In this document: piece after piece, positions 1 through 7,901 of the stretch
How the letters are laid out: every line of letters starts with the position of its first letter
Numbering within the stretch: the first letter of the stretch is position 1
Assembly (NCBI GenBank): GCA_031549865.1
Contig: JAVBPE010000024.1
Span: 1-64,000, forward strand
Length of the DNA: 64,000 nt
Direction of reading: 5' to 3'
DNA from: JAVBPE01 sp031549865
GTDB taxonomy: Bacteria; Bacillota_I; Bacilli_A; Acholeplasmatales; Anaeroplasmataceae
Notes under the pieces: model-generated
Told to the model about the DNA's origin: nothing
The model's input: the letters and a program-made list of their open reading frames with translations, nothing else
Databases searched by the model: none
Made by a program: the position numbers and the translations under genes

Positions 1-307
1 AGAATAATCTTGCACGACGAACTTTACCACGACGAGTAACTTCAATCTTATCAATTGATGGTGAGTTAACTGGGAATGTACGTTCAACACCTAATCCGTA
101 AGAAATTTTACGAACTGTAAATGTTTCACCAATTCCATTTCCTTGACGTTTGATAACTAATCCTTCAAACATTTGGATACGGTGACGGTCACCTTCAACG
201 ATTTTAACATGAACCTTAACATTATCTCCGGCACGGAATGCTGGTGTTTCTTTCATGTATTGTGCTGTAATCTCATTAATTAACGCTTGGCCTTTTGCTT
301 TTGCCAT
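1..307 (-). CDS. rplS: 50S ribosomal protein L19, 3' end cut by the window edge
   Basis: The frame opens with MAKAKGQALINEI and is open for 102 codons to the window edge, so the C-terminus is missing. The stretches DRHRIQMFEGLVI, GIGETFTVRKISYG and GVERTFPVNSPSID are diagnostic of bacterial L19, a large-subunit protein at the 30S-50S interface. The start is the ATG at 307-305, preceded by an AGGAGG-type ribosome binding site. In Bacillus rplS ends the rpsP-rimM-trmD-rplS operon. Here it has its own promoter and leader and lies 9 kb from rimM-trmD and 19 kb from rpsP, so that operon is broken up. Confidence 0.97.
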   Translation of the reverse strand, partial: MAKAKGQALINEITAQYMKETPAFRAGDNVKVHVKIVEGDRHRIQMFEGLVIKRQGNGIGETFTVRKISYGLGVERTFPVNSPSIDKIEVTRRGKVRRARLF

Positions 308-398
308 GTGTTTCAGCCTCCTAAATATATTCTTCAAAGTTCTTAGCCATATCCGATTTGCCAGCGGAACATTGCGGTCACTATTATGCGACTATGAT
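308..398 (-). promoter_or_regulatory. rplS 5' leader, possible L19-type autoregulatory leader
   Basis: About 90 bases separate the promoter from the rplS start, long for this compact genome. The leader RNA contains a G+C-richer core (around GTTCCGCTGG) with a short TCCG/CGGA stem, then an AU-rich stretch and the ribosome binding site. L19 leaders are known upstream of rplS in Bacillota. Assignment to that family rests on position and this core only; I could not test the covariance. Confidence 0.4.
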
Positions 399-427
399 AT
401 TATATCATTATAAAAATCTTAATTCAA
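399..427 (-). promoter_or_regulatory. sigma-A-type promoter of rplS
   Basis: On the minus strand TTGAAT (427-422) and TATAAT (404-399) are separated by 17 bases, a near-consensus housekeeping promoter. It lies between the purC stop and the rplS leader. Confidence 0.7.
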
Positions 428-434
428 GTAGTTT

Positions 435-1118
435 TTATTTTTTATTAATGATTTTAGTTAATTCGATTGGATCAACAATTTTGCCATCTTTATAAACACG
501 CATGTTTCCACTTGCAATTTCATCAATTAAAATAACTTCTTCTTTATTGAAACCAAATTCATATTTAATATCATATAAATCCAAACCTTTTGACTTTAAA
601 TCAGCACTTACAATTTCAGTGATTTTTAATGTTTGTTCTTTCATATCATCATACATTTGTGGTGTCATAACATTTAAAGCAACTAAAGCATCTTTTGTAA
701 CTAGTGGATCACCTTTAGCATCATTTTTAAATGTAGTTTCAACGTAACCACCTTCTAAAATATCACCATCATTAATATAATCACTATAACGACGATAAAA
801 GCTTCCTGTAGCACGTAAGCGGCAAATAACTTCTAATCCTTTTCCAAATACTGTTGCTGGTAAAACTTCCATTGTAGCATCTTCTATATTAGCATTAACG
901 TAATGAGTTTTGATTCCTGCTTCTTTAAGTAATTCGAAATAATAAATTGATGTTTCTAAATTAGCTTTTCCAATTCCTTCAATCGTAAGGCCAACTGTAT
1001 TTTCACCTGGATCAAACACTCCGTCTTTCCCAGTGCAATCATCTTTGAACTTTAATAATACATTTCCATTTTCTAATGCGAAAACGTCTTTTGTTTTACC
1101 TTCATAAATTTTTTTCAA
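435..1118 (-). CDS. purC: phosphoribosylaminoimidazole-succinocarboxamide synthase
   Basis: PurC joins CAIR and aspartate using ATP, step 8 of de novo purine synthesis, in the cytoplasm. The protein begins KKIYEGKTKDVF and has the family signatures LLKFKDDCTGKDGVFDPG, CRLRATGSFYRRY, LDLYDIKYEFG and ILIDEIASGNMR. At 227 residues it has the normal bacterial length. I chose the TTG at 1118-1116 because a GGAGGG ribosome binding site lies just upstream; an in-frame ATG at 1139 lies before that site and would add seven residues absent from the family. No other pur gene is next to it, and no clear terminator separates it from rplS. Confidence 0.95.
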   Translation of the reverse strand: MKKIYEGKTKDVFALENGNVLLKFKDDCTGKDGVFDPGENTVGLTIEGIGKANLETSIYYFELLKEAGIKTHYVNANIEDATMEVLPATVFGKGLEVICRLRATGSFYRRYSDYINDGDILEGGYVETTFKNDAKGDPLVTKDALVALNVMTPQMYDDMKEQTLKITEIVSADLKSKGLDLYDIKYEFGFNKEEVILIDEIASGNMRVYKDGKIVDPIELTKIINKK

Positions 1119-1243
1119 TGTAGTTTCCCTCCATAACATTATTTTTACATTTCAAATTATAACATAAAAAAAACCATTTTTTCTTTTTTTTTGCATATTT
1201 AGATATAACAATTTCTTAAGTTAAATATAATTTCTTCTTAATA

Positions 1244-2527
1244 TTACATAACTAAGAATAATACTCCAAAAGACACTAAGGAAATTATAGGCACTAATAT
1301 AATTCCATATTTAATAAAAGATTTAAAATTTATGTTAACATTTTCTTTTTTTAAAATGTTCATCCACATTATTCCTGCAAGTGCTCCGATAGGAGTTAAG
1401 TATGCACCTAAATTAGAGCCAATAATAACTGCATAAACAGAGTATAGAGGAGCATCTTGTAATAGTTTAATTGCAAAAAGACTCATAGGGATATTATTTA
1501 TTAAATTATCTAAAATAATTGAAAAATATCCATAAACAAATATAGCACTAAATTTATTAGTTACTAATCTATCTAACATACTTGCTACATTAAAAGTTAC
1601 ATTGTATTTATATAAAGCTAAAACAATTAAAAACATTGATAATACAAATGGAATCAAATTAAAGGGTATTCTTTTTACTGATTTCAAGAATATTCCTTTA
1701 TTAGTTATTAATAAAACTACTAAAGATAATAATGCTGAAATTGCGCTAATAAGCCACATTTCTAAATTTATAAAATTTGATATCGCAATAAGTATTGTGC
1801 ATATAATCAAATTAGCTAATGAAAATATTACTAATGGTCTATTCATAATAACTTCTTCATTAGATATTATTTCAATAGGTTTTTTCAATTCTTTTTTAAA
1901 GATTAATAATAATATGATTAACGAAGTTATCCCCCCAACCATACAAGGTATAAACATTACTTTTAGATAATCAATAAAATTTATATTATATGTTAACGAT
2001 AAAAAGATATTTGTTGGATTAGATATCATAAGCATCATGCTCCATGTATTTGCTGCTACAAATTCAGCAATCAAATATGGAATTGGGTTTATTTTTGTAT
2101 TCTTGGCATACATACAAATAAATGGAGTAAACGTTAAAATAATAATATCATTTGATGTAAATACTGTCAAAATTGCCACTAAAAAATACAATGATATAAA
2201 AAACATCATTTGATTACTTTTAAATTTATTTGCAGTCTTTATTGCTAGCCATTTGAAGAAATTAAGTTCATCTAATACTATTGATAATAATGAAACACAA
2301 ATAAATAATACTAATATCTTATATGGATTTACTATTTCATTATTTGAATATTCAATATATTCTTTAATTGATAATCTATTTGTTACAACAATAAGGATTG
2401 CTCCAATAAGTGAGACAACCCAAAATGTTTGTAACTTTATTTTTTTAATTTTTATTTCTGGAAATTTAATTACACTAATTATTAAAGCTAAGATTGTTAT
2501 GATACTAATTATTATTGTTAAAACCAT
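1244..2527 (-). CDS. ArsB/NhaD-type (SLC13-like) membrane transporter
   Basis: A 427-residue, very hydrophobic protein with about ten to twelve predicted membrane segments and no signal peptide. Segments such as FTSNDIIILTFTPFI, ANTWSMMLMISNPTN and SNLGAYLTPIGALAGIMW match the two re-entrant signature regions of the ion-transporter (IT) superfamily. That superfamily includes ArsB arsenite exporters, NhaD antiporters and citrate or dicarboxylate carriers. The substrate cannot be told from sequence; no arsR or arsC is nearby, so arsenite is not supported by context. ATG start with an AGGAT ribosome binding site. It appears monocistronic. Confidence 0.75.
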   Translation of the reverse strand: MVLTIIISIITILALIISVIKFPEIKIKKIKLQTFWVVSLIGAILIVVTNRLSIKEYIEYSNNEIVNPYKILVLFICVSLLSIVLDELNFFKWLAIKTANKFKSNQMMFFISLYFLVAILTVFTSNDIIILTFTPFICMYAKNTKINPIPYLIAEFVAANTWSMMLMISNPTNIFLSLTYNINFIDYLKVMFIPCMVGGITSLIILLLIFKKELKKPIEIISNEEVIMNRPLVIFSLANLIICTILIAISNFINLEMWLISAISALLSLVVLLITNKGIFLKSVKRIPFNLIPFVLSMFLIVLALYKYNVTFNVASMLDRLVTNKFSAIFVYGYFSIILDNLINNIPMSLFAIKLLQDAPLYSVYAVIIGSNLGAYLTPIGALAGIMWMNILKKENVNINFKSFIKYGIILVPIISLVSFGVLFLVM

Positions 2528-2624
2528 ATATTTATCCTATTATATAATCCTTTTTATATTCATTTTTTAATTTATAAAGTAGCTATAATAATTATACTCT
2601 TTATTATAAATAAAGCCATCTAAT

Positions 2625-2656
2625 TTAATAAAAAATGAGCAGATTCTTATCCACTC
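2625..2656 (-). terminator. probable intrinsic terminator of the epimerase gene
   Basis: On the minus strand GAGTGG and CTGCTC pair (two G-U pairs) around an 8-base loop and are followed by a T-rich run, 13 bases after the gene's stop. The stem is weak. Confidence 0.5.
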
Positions 2657-2668
2657 ACTATTTAATAT

Positions 2669-3655
2669 TTAATTAGCTAATAATTCTTTAAATTTTAAGT
2701 ACTTATTTACTAAATCATCTTCCATTTGCATCTTATCAAAATCAATATTTTTAGTTTCGTTAAAATAATCCACGATTAGTTTAACTCCTTTTTTCAAATC
2801 ATACACTGGTTTATATTCTGGTACATCAGTTATAAATTCATCTAAAGTAAAATAACCTACATGCCTTTTTTCTAAATAGATATGGTCAAATATTTGATTA
2901 TAATGAACTAATAATTCACTTGGAATGTGATAGATAATTGCTTTTTTATTTAAATATGAAGCTATTTCATTATATAAATCATCAAAACAATAGTAAATTC
3001 CATTTGTTAAATTATAAGTTTTTGAGTAGGTATTAGAATTTAGGACACATAAGACAATGCCATTTGCAATATCTGGAGAGAATGATAAATTCATTGGCAT
3101 TAAACCATCTCCAAAACTTATAAGTGGCATATCGTTTAATATTCTATGAACTAAATTATAGTTTTGTCTTAAAGCTCCAACATTTTTACATCCATAACCA
3201 AATGTTAAAGCAGGTCTAATTAAAGTTATATTCATTTCATCCATTTTAGAATTAAAAAATCTTTCAATATTAGCTTTATCATACCCATAAGGAAAATCGT
3301 TTGTTTCCCATAGTGGTGCTTTAACAGTTACAGGGCATTCCTTAAATGGACGTTTAAATGAAGCTACACTAGAAATAACTATTAAATGTTTTGCTCGTGT
3401 TTTATATATTTCATAATCAAATTTAGCATCTTCTAATTTATAACACAGCATATCAATAACGCAATCAAATGTTAAATCCTTAATTAAATTGAAATATTTT
3501 TCTTTATCATTAATGTCACATATTAGTGTTTTAACATTAGGATTTGTACTTCTAAGCCCGCGGTTAATAATCGTAACCTCATGTTTTAATTCTAATAATC
3601 TTTTTGTAACTTCATTAGAGATATTACCAGTTCCACCTACAACTAATACTTTCAT
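2669..3655 (-). CDS. NAD-dependent epimerase/dehydratase family protein
   Basis: A 328-residue short-chain dehydrogenase of the extended (epimerase) type. The N-terminus MKVLVVGGTGNIS is the GxxGxxG Rossmann dinucleotide-binding motif. VISSVASFK supplies the serine, and YGYDKANIERFF the YxxxK catalytic pair. Members act on nucleotide sugars; the substrate here is not evident. Single gene with its own ribosome binding site (AGAGGAT) and a likely terminator. Its neighbours, a transporter and the putrescine operon, give no functional clue. Confidence 0.8.
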   Translation of the reverse strand: MKVLVVGGTGNISNEVTKRLLELKHEVTIINRGLRSTNPNVKTLICDINDKEKYFNLIKDLTFDCVIDMLCYKLEDAKFDYEIYKTRAKHLIVISSVASFKRPFKECPVTVKAPLWETNDFPYGYDKANIERFFNSKMDEMNITLIRPALTFGYGCKNVGALRQNYNLVHRILNDMPLISFGDGLMPMNLSFSPDIANGIVLCVLNSNTYSKTYNLTNGIYYCFDDLYNEIASYLNKKAIIYHIPSELLVHYNQIFDHIYLEKRHVGYFTLDEFITDVPEYKPVYDLKKGVKLIVDYFNETKNIDFDKMQMEDDLVNKYLKFKELLAN

Positions 3656-3718
3656 ATATATAAATCCTCTATTCTTGTTTTGTTGTTAAAATTAATTAAA
3701 TTGTAGCATTTAATAAAC

Positions 3719-3748
3719 AAAAAGACAACATCATGTGATATTGTCTTT
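3719..3748 (-). terminator. intrinsic terminator of the putrescine operon
   Basis: On the minus strand AAAGACAA and TTGTCTTT form a hairpin followed by a T-rich stretch, directly downstream of the aguB stop. Confidence 0.75.
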
Positions 3749-3759
3749 AAAATAAATAT

Positions 3760-4629
3760 TTATTTGTTATTTGAATAATCCATATGTTTTATTGCTTCAT
3801 ACATTTCTGGTCTTCTATCTCTAAAAATTCCCCAGCTTTGACGTTTTGAGTTAATTTTACTTAAATCGAATTCATGAATTAAATAACCTTCTTCTACTCG
3901 GTCTAAAACTTTAATCTTCTCTCCATCTTCATTGGCAATAAATGATGAGCCATAAAATGTCATTGAAGAATTTTCATCAGTTTCCGTTCCTACTCTATTT
4001 GAAGCAATAACAGGAATAATATTAGAAGCAGCATGTCCACACATAACATTTTGCCAATGATTCTTACTATCTTGATCAAGAACTGGTTCAGATCCTATTG
4101 CAGTAGGATACATGATTATTTCGGCACCCATTAAAGTTAGGCATCTTGCGACTTCACTAAACCATTGATCCCAACATATTCCAATTCCAACTTTACCGTA
4201 TTTAGTATTAAAGACTTTAAAGCCAGTATCACCAGGGGCAAAATAGAATTTTTCTTCATAACATTGTCCTGTTGGGATGTGAGTCTTACGGTATAACCCT
4301 AAATTTGAACCATCTGCATCAATCATCACAAGTGAATTAAAATAAGTATTTCCAGCTTTTTCATAAAAGCTTAATGGTATTACGACATCAAGTTCTTTAG
4401 CTATGGTTTGAAATTCCAAAATAAATTTTGAATTTTCTAATTCTTCTGCTAATTTAAAATATTCATATTTTTCAAGTTGACAAAAATAAGGAGTTTTAAA
4501 TAACTCTTGAAGTAAAATTATTTTAGCGCCATCATGCGCACATTTTCTTACCATATCTTTGGCTTTTTTTATATTATTTTCGATATTCCATGATATTGAC
4601 ATTTGAGTTGCGGCTACTTTAACTATCAT
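3760..4629 (-). CDS. aguB: N-carbamoylputrescine amidase
   Basis: Hydrolyses N-carbamoylputrescine to putrescine, CO2 and ammonia in the cytoplasm. It is a nitrilase-superfamily enzyme of 289 residues. The Glu-Lys-Cys triad is visible: Glu in LLQELFKTPYF, Lys in LYRKTHIPTGQ, and Cys in GIGICWDQWF. The segments MYPTAIGSEP and NSSMTFYGSSFIA are typical of the AguB group. It is the last gene of the operon, four bases after aguA, and its ribosome binding site (AAAGGAGAA) lies within the end of aguA, suggesting coupled translation. A terminator follows. Confidence 0.93.
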   Translation of the reverse strand: MIVKVAATQMSISWNIENNIKKAKDMVRKCAHDGAKIILLQELFKTPYFCQLEKYEYFKLAEELENSKFILEFQTIAKELDVVIPLSFYEKAGNTYFNSLVMIDADGSNLGLYRKTHIPTGQCYEEKFYFAPGDTGFKVFNTKYGKVGIGICWDQWFSEVARCLTLMGAEIIMYPTAIGSEPVLDQDSKNHWQNVMCGHAASNIIPVIASNRVGTETDENSSMTFYGSSFIANEDGEKIKVLDRVEEGYLIHEFDLSKINSKRQSWGIFRDRRPEMYEAIKHMDYSNNK

Positions 4630-4633
4630 TTTA

Positions 4634-5725
4634 TTATTCTCCTTTTGGTATTTGCATAGTTATACAATGAATATTTCCGCCACCTAATAATATTTCTTTT
4701 GAATCAATTTGGTGGATTTTTTTATCCCTATATAATTCTTCAAATTGTTTTAAAGCTATTATATCTTCTTCTACATTAAATTTTGGTAATATTATATAAT
4801 CTTTACCTTGGTAGTAATTTATATAACTAGCAGCTAGTCTATCATTTTCAACTCTAGGCTTACTACTATCTTTTCTAGTTATTCCATTTTCTTCCGTTTT
4901 GGTTAAGTATAATGGCTTAGGCATAACGATTTTCACTACTTCAAGTTTATTACCTTCAGTGTTTGTTGCACTTAATAAGACATCATATGAAGCTTTACTA
5001 AGTTCATATTGAATGTCATTATGATCTTTGGGGAAAGCTATTCCTACAACATTAGGTCTTATAAAACACGCAATATTATCAACGTGTTCATTTGTTTCAT
5101 CATTATAGATTCCACGTGGTAACCAAATTACTTTTTTCGCACCTAAATATCTTTTTAAATTGTTTTCAATTTCAGCTTTTGTTAAATTAGGATTTCTACC
5201 TTTAGAAAGAAGACAAGCTTCAGTAGTAAGAAACAAGCCATTTCCATCAGTATGAATACTTCCGCCTTCTAAGATAAAGTCATTTATATAACTGTGATTA
5301 AAGTTTAATTCATTGCAAATAAGGGATGCAACTTTATCATCATTTTGATAATCTTGATATAATCCATCAATATTTCCACCCCAGGCATTAAAGCGAAAAT
5401 CCATTCCAGTTATTTCTTTACCATTTTTTATAAATATTGGTGAAGTATCACGTGCCCAGGCATCGTCATAATTAATATTTAAAATTATTATATTTTTATT
5501 ATTCATGATTGGAGTTATATCATACGTTACTTTTTGATCTTTTAAAACATATACTTTTTCGTATAAAGCTATTGTATTTATAATTTCAAAAAAATTTGAT
5601 GAGGCAATCTTACCACACTCTCTCCATGTATCACTTCTATAAGGAAGCATCATGATAGTACCAAGGTGAGTATCTCCTTCAAAGGGCATATAACAATTAT
5701 TTTTTATCTTTGAATATTTTGGCAT
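4634..5725 (-). CDS. aguA: agmatine deiminase
   Basis: Converts agmatine to N-carbamoylputrescine and ammonia. The 363-residue protein has the guanidino-group-modifying fold: WARDTSPIFI near residue 90, ILEGGSIHTDGNG, NDETNEHVDNIACF, and the catalytic Cys in GGGNIHCITMQIPKGE at the C-terminus. The start used overlaps the end of the decarboxylase gene by 29 bases, with a GGAGGAT ribosome binding site unusually far (about 15 bases) upstream. The internal Met at residue 13 (MPFEGDTHLG) is an alternative start. Middle gene of the putrescine operon. Confidence 0.94.
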   Translation of the reverse strand: MPKYSKIKNNCYMPFEGDTHLGTIMMLPYRSDTWRECGKIASSNFFEIINTIALYEKVYVLKDQKVTYDITPIMNNKNIIILNINYDDAWARDTSPIFIKNGKEITGMDFRFNAWGGNIDGLYQDYQNDDKVASLICNELNFNHSYINDFILEGGSIHTDGNGLFLTTEACLLSKGRNPNLTKAEIENNLKRYLGAKKVIWLPRGIYNDETNEHVDNIACFIRPNVVGIAFPKDHNDIQYELSKASYDVLLSATNTEGNKLEVVKIVMPKPLYLTKTEENGITRKDSSKPRVENDRLAASYINYYQGKDYIILPKFNVEEDIIALKQFEELYRDKKIHQIDSKEILLGGGNIHCITMQIPKGE

Positions 5726-7220
5726 GATTATTTAAAATATCCTCCTTATGTCTTTCATATAAATCCCAATTTTCTAAATCAACTACACTAACAGTTTCAT
5801 CATCATAATCACTTAAAACAGTTGAACCAGTTTTTAAGTAAAATTTAATACGGTCGATTAACTCATAGGTAAACATCTCACCGGGAATAATTAATGGAAT
5901 CCCTGGAGGATATACCATGATTGATTCTTTTGAAATTTCTCCCACGGCATCATCTAGACTAACTCTTTTAAGTGGGGCATGAAAGGCACTACGTGGGCGT
6001 AGGATTCCTTTTGGAAACTCTTGTTTATATCTATATTTTGGATATAACAAATCTGGTTGATAGAACTCTTCACTCACAGATTTTAAGGCTTCAACTAAAT
6101 TATCAATGTGAACTTTTTTTGAGCCTAAGGCAATTATACCTAAAAGTGTATAAGCTTCTGCAAGTTCCATTTGAATATGATATTCATCTTTTAATTTGTT
6201 GTAAAGTTCGAATCCAGTTAAATTAATGCTATCAAGTTCAATTACTAATTTAGTATCATCATAATCATAAACGCCATGATTTAAAAAATAATCTCTTCCT
6301 GTTGCGATAAATCCTGGAATACGATTAATTTGTTTACGAGCATAGTTTGCCAAATTAACAGTATCATTTAATTGTTCTTGACCATTTATAGCCATATATT
6401 TTCTAGCCGCATCTAAACTTGCAATTAATAAAGTTGATGGTGAAGTTGTATTTAAAATATTAAAAGCTTTCATAACTTCATAATGAGATACTCTATCACC
6501 TTTTCTTAATAAAACTGATGATTGAGTTAATGATCCTAATGTTTTATGTAAACTTACTGCAGACATATCCGCACCAGCCTCCATTGCTGAGTCTGGTCCA
6601 TAATAATTAAATCCAAAGTGAGCTCCATGTGCTTCATCAACTAAAACGATCATATCTCTTTTATGTGCTTCATTGACTAATCTTTGTAAATCTGTAACGG
6701 CTCCAAAGTATGTAGGATTAATAACAAAAATAGCTTTGGCATCACTATGGATATTCATAGCATCGATATAATCACTTACCCTAGGTTGATTTGATATTTC
6801 CAGCTCATCATCAAATTGGGGGGAAATAAATATTGGCATAGCTCCCGATAATATTAAAGCATTAATAGCTGATTTATGGCAATTTCTTGGTAATATTATT
6901 TTATCTTGACTCTTACAAGCGCTTATAATCATCGCATGTATCCCACTACTTGTCCCGTTAACTAAAAAAAATGCTTCGTCTGCTAAGTAGGCCTCAGCCA
7001 TTAACTCTTGAGCTTCTTTAATTACACCTGTAGGATGGTTTAGATTATCTAATCCTCTTGGAGCATTAACGTCTAATTTATATGTCATTTCTCCAACCAT
7101 TTTTTTAAAATCATTATTTACATTTCCCATATGATGTCCAGGGACATCAAAAGGTGAAATATTCTCCTTTAAATAACTTTTTAATGCCTCTAAATAAGGC
7201 GCTCTTTTTTGTCTGTTCAT
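5697..7220 (-). CDS. speA: PLP-dependent Orn/Lys/Arg decarboxylase, probably arginine decarboxylase
   Basis: A 507-residue group III decarboxylase of the short Bacillus type. It shows FDVPGHHMGN near the N-terminus, VNGTSSGIHA, the aspartate motif VDEAHGAHFG (about 194-203) and the PLP lysine in SLHKTLGS (about residue 226). Such enzymes act on arginine, lysine or ornithine. Here arginine is strongly favoured because agmatine deiminase and N-carbamoylputrescine amidase follow directly, giving arginine to agmatine to putrescine. I chose the ATG at 7220 (MNRQKRAPYLEAL), which has a GGGAG site; the open frame continues upstream but runs back through the leader terminator. Expression is probably controlled by that leader. 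Confidence 0.92.
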   Translation of the reverse strand: MNRQKRAPYLEALKSYLKENISPFDVPGHHMGNVNNDFKKMVGEMTYKLDVNAPRGLDNLNHPTGVIKEAQELMAEAYLADEAFFLVNGTSSGIHAMIISACKSQDKIILPRNCHKSAINALILSGAMPIFISPQFDDELEISNQPRVSDYIDAMNIHSDAKAIFVINPTYFGAVTDLQRLVNEAHKRDMIVLVDEAHGAHFGFNYYGPDSAMEAGADMSAVSLHKTLGSLTQSSVLLRKGDRVSHYEVMKAFNILNTTSPSTLLIASLDAARKYMAINGQEQLNDTVNLANYARKQINRIPGFIATGRDYFLNHGVYDYDDTKLVIELDSINLTGFELYNKLKDEYHIQMELAEAYTLLGIIALGSKKVHIDNLVEALKSVSEEFYQPDLLYPKYRYKQEFPKGILRPRSAFHAPLKRVSLDDAVGEISKESIMVYPPGIPLIIPGEMFTYELIDRIKFYLKTGSTVLSDYDDETVSVVDLENWDLYERHKEDILNNHAKIFKDKK

Positions 7221-7432
7221 TAATAAGTCTCCCAACTTTTTAAAAAATAAAAGAGGATACAAGTATCCTCTAGGTTCTTTTAAATATAACCATGATTTCC
7301 TTGTATATCATATCCAAAATCGGCTCTTGACCCAGCTGTCCGTCTGGCCTTTTACACAACAAGTGTGCGGTCAAAATTTTGAAACTAGCATTGTAGTTTC
7401 CCAAGATTAGATGTGATATAAGTAAATCACAC
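7221..7432 (-). promoter_or_regulatory. structured mRNA leader of the arginine decarboxylase operon, unclassified riboswitch or attenuator candidate
   Basis: About 210 bases lie between promoter and start codon. In the RNA, TGTGAT/ATCACA and GAAACTA/TAGTTTC form two hairpins. Then TTGAC/GTCAA close a three-way junction that holds an ACAC/GTGT hairpin and a CCAG/CTGG hairpin. An AU-rich region follows, ending in an intrinsic terminator before the start codon. This layout is that of a transcription-attenuating leader. I found no T-box sequence and no match to the lysine, SAM, TPP, purine, guanidine or ZTP cores that I know. The ligand is unknown; arginine, agmatine or polyamines are guesses from context. 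Confidence 0.6.
7242..7271 (-). terminator. intrinsic terminator inside the decarboxylase leader
   Basis: On the minus strand AGAGGATAC and GTATCCTCT form a perfect 9-base-pair stem with a two-base loop, followed by a T-rich tract. It lies about 20 bases before the start codon, so it must be bypassed for expression: an attenuator. Confidence 0.85.
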
Positions 7433-7438
7433 AACAAT

Positions 7439-7466
7439 AGTATATATTTATTTTTTTAAATGTCAA
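7439..7466 (-). promoter_or_regulatory. promoter of the putrescine operon
   Basis: On the minus strand TTGACA (7466-7461) and TATACT (7444-7439) are separated by 16 bases, upstream of the structured leader. Confidence 0.7.
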
Positions 7467-7501
7467 TATATATTTTTATACGTTTTTTTGTATCAAAAAA
7501 A

Positions 7502-7858
7502 TTATTTATTTTGATACAATTTTAAACCCACTAATGCACAGCCTTCTAAATAAGGAATATTATTATTTTTTAAAAATTCAATAATAGAATCACTTTGAGC
7601 TCCTGGTTGAATTAATACTGCTTTAATAGTTTTATTGCATTCTTGTAGTAACTCAAATCCTTTAACGGGGTTAATACATAAATCAACTATTTCTAAATCA
7701 GAAACATCGTTTAAGCTTTTAAGTTCTTTATATACACATGTAACATTATAACCATTTTTTAAAAGTTCATGTTTAATCTTATAAGCATATTTTTCTTCAT
7801 TTAATGTATCACCAACTACACAAAAATTTTTATAACTCATTATTTCTTTTAAATCCAT
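7502..7858 (-). CDS. CoA-binding domain protein (YccU-like)
   Basis: A 118-residue Rossmann-like protein of the CoA_binding_2 family. FCVVGDTLNEEKYAYKI is the N-terminal nucleotide-binding loop, VDLCINP sits mid-protein, and AVLIQPGAQS follows. The family is widespread; it binds CoA-type ligands but its cellular role is poorly defined. The ATG at 7858 follows AGGTGATAATA; the GTG at 7867 is part of that ribosome binding site. It lies 43 bases after malQ and is probably the last gene of the addB-addA-rimM-trmD-malQ transcription unit. Confidence 0.8.
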   Translation of the reverse strand: MDLKEIMSYKNFCVVGDTLNEEKYAYKIKHELLKNGYNVTCVYKELKSLNDVSDLEIVDLCINPVKGFELLQECNKTIKAVLIQPGAQSDSIIEFLKNNNIPYLEGCALVGLKLYQNK

Positions 7859-7901
7859 TATTATCACCTAATCTATTATATATTAATATATGTAAAAAAT
7901 A

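Noticed and set aside
1244..2527. Arsenite exporter arsB
   Set aside because: The fold fits, but no arsR, arsC or arsA is near and the superfamily carries many other anions and cations, so no gene symbol is given.
7221..7440. T-box leader for the decarboxylase operon
   Set aside because: No conserved T-box sequence (TGGNACCGCG type) and no antiterminator of that form; only the position and the terminator fit.
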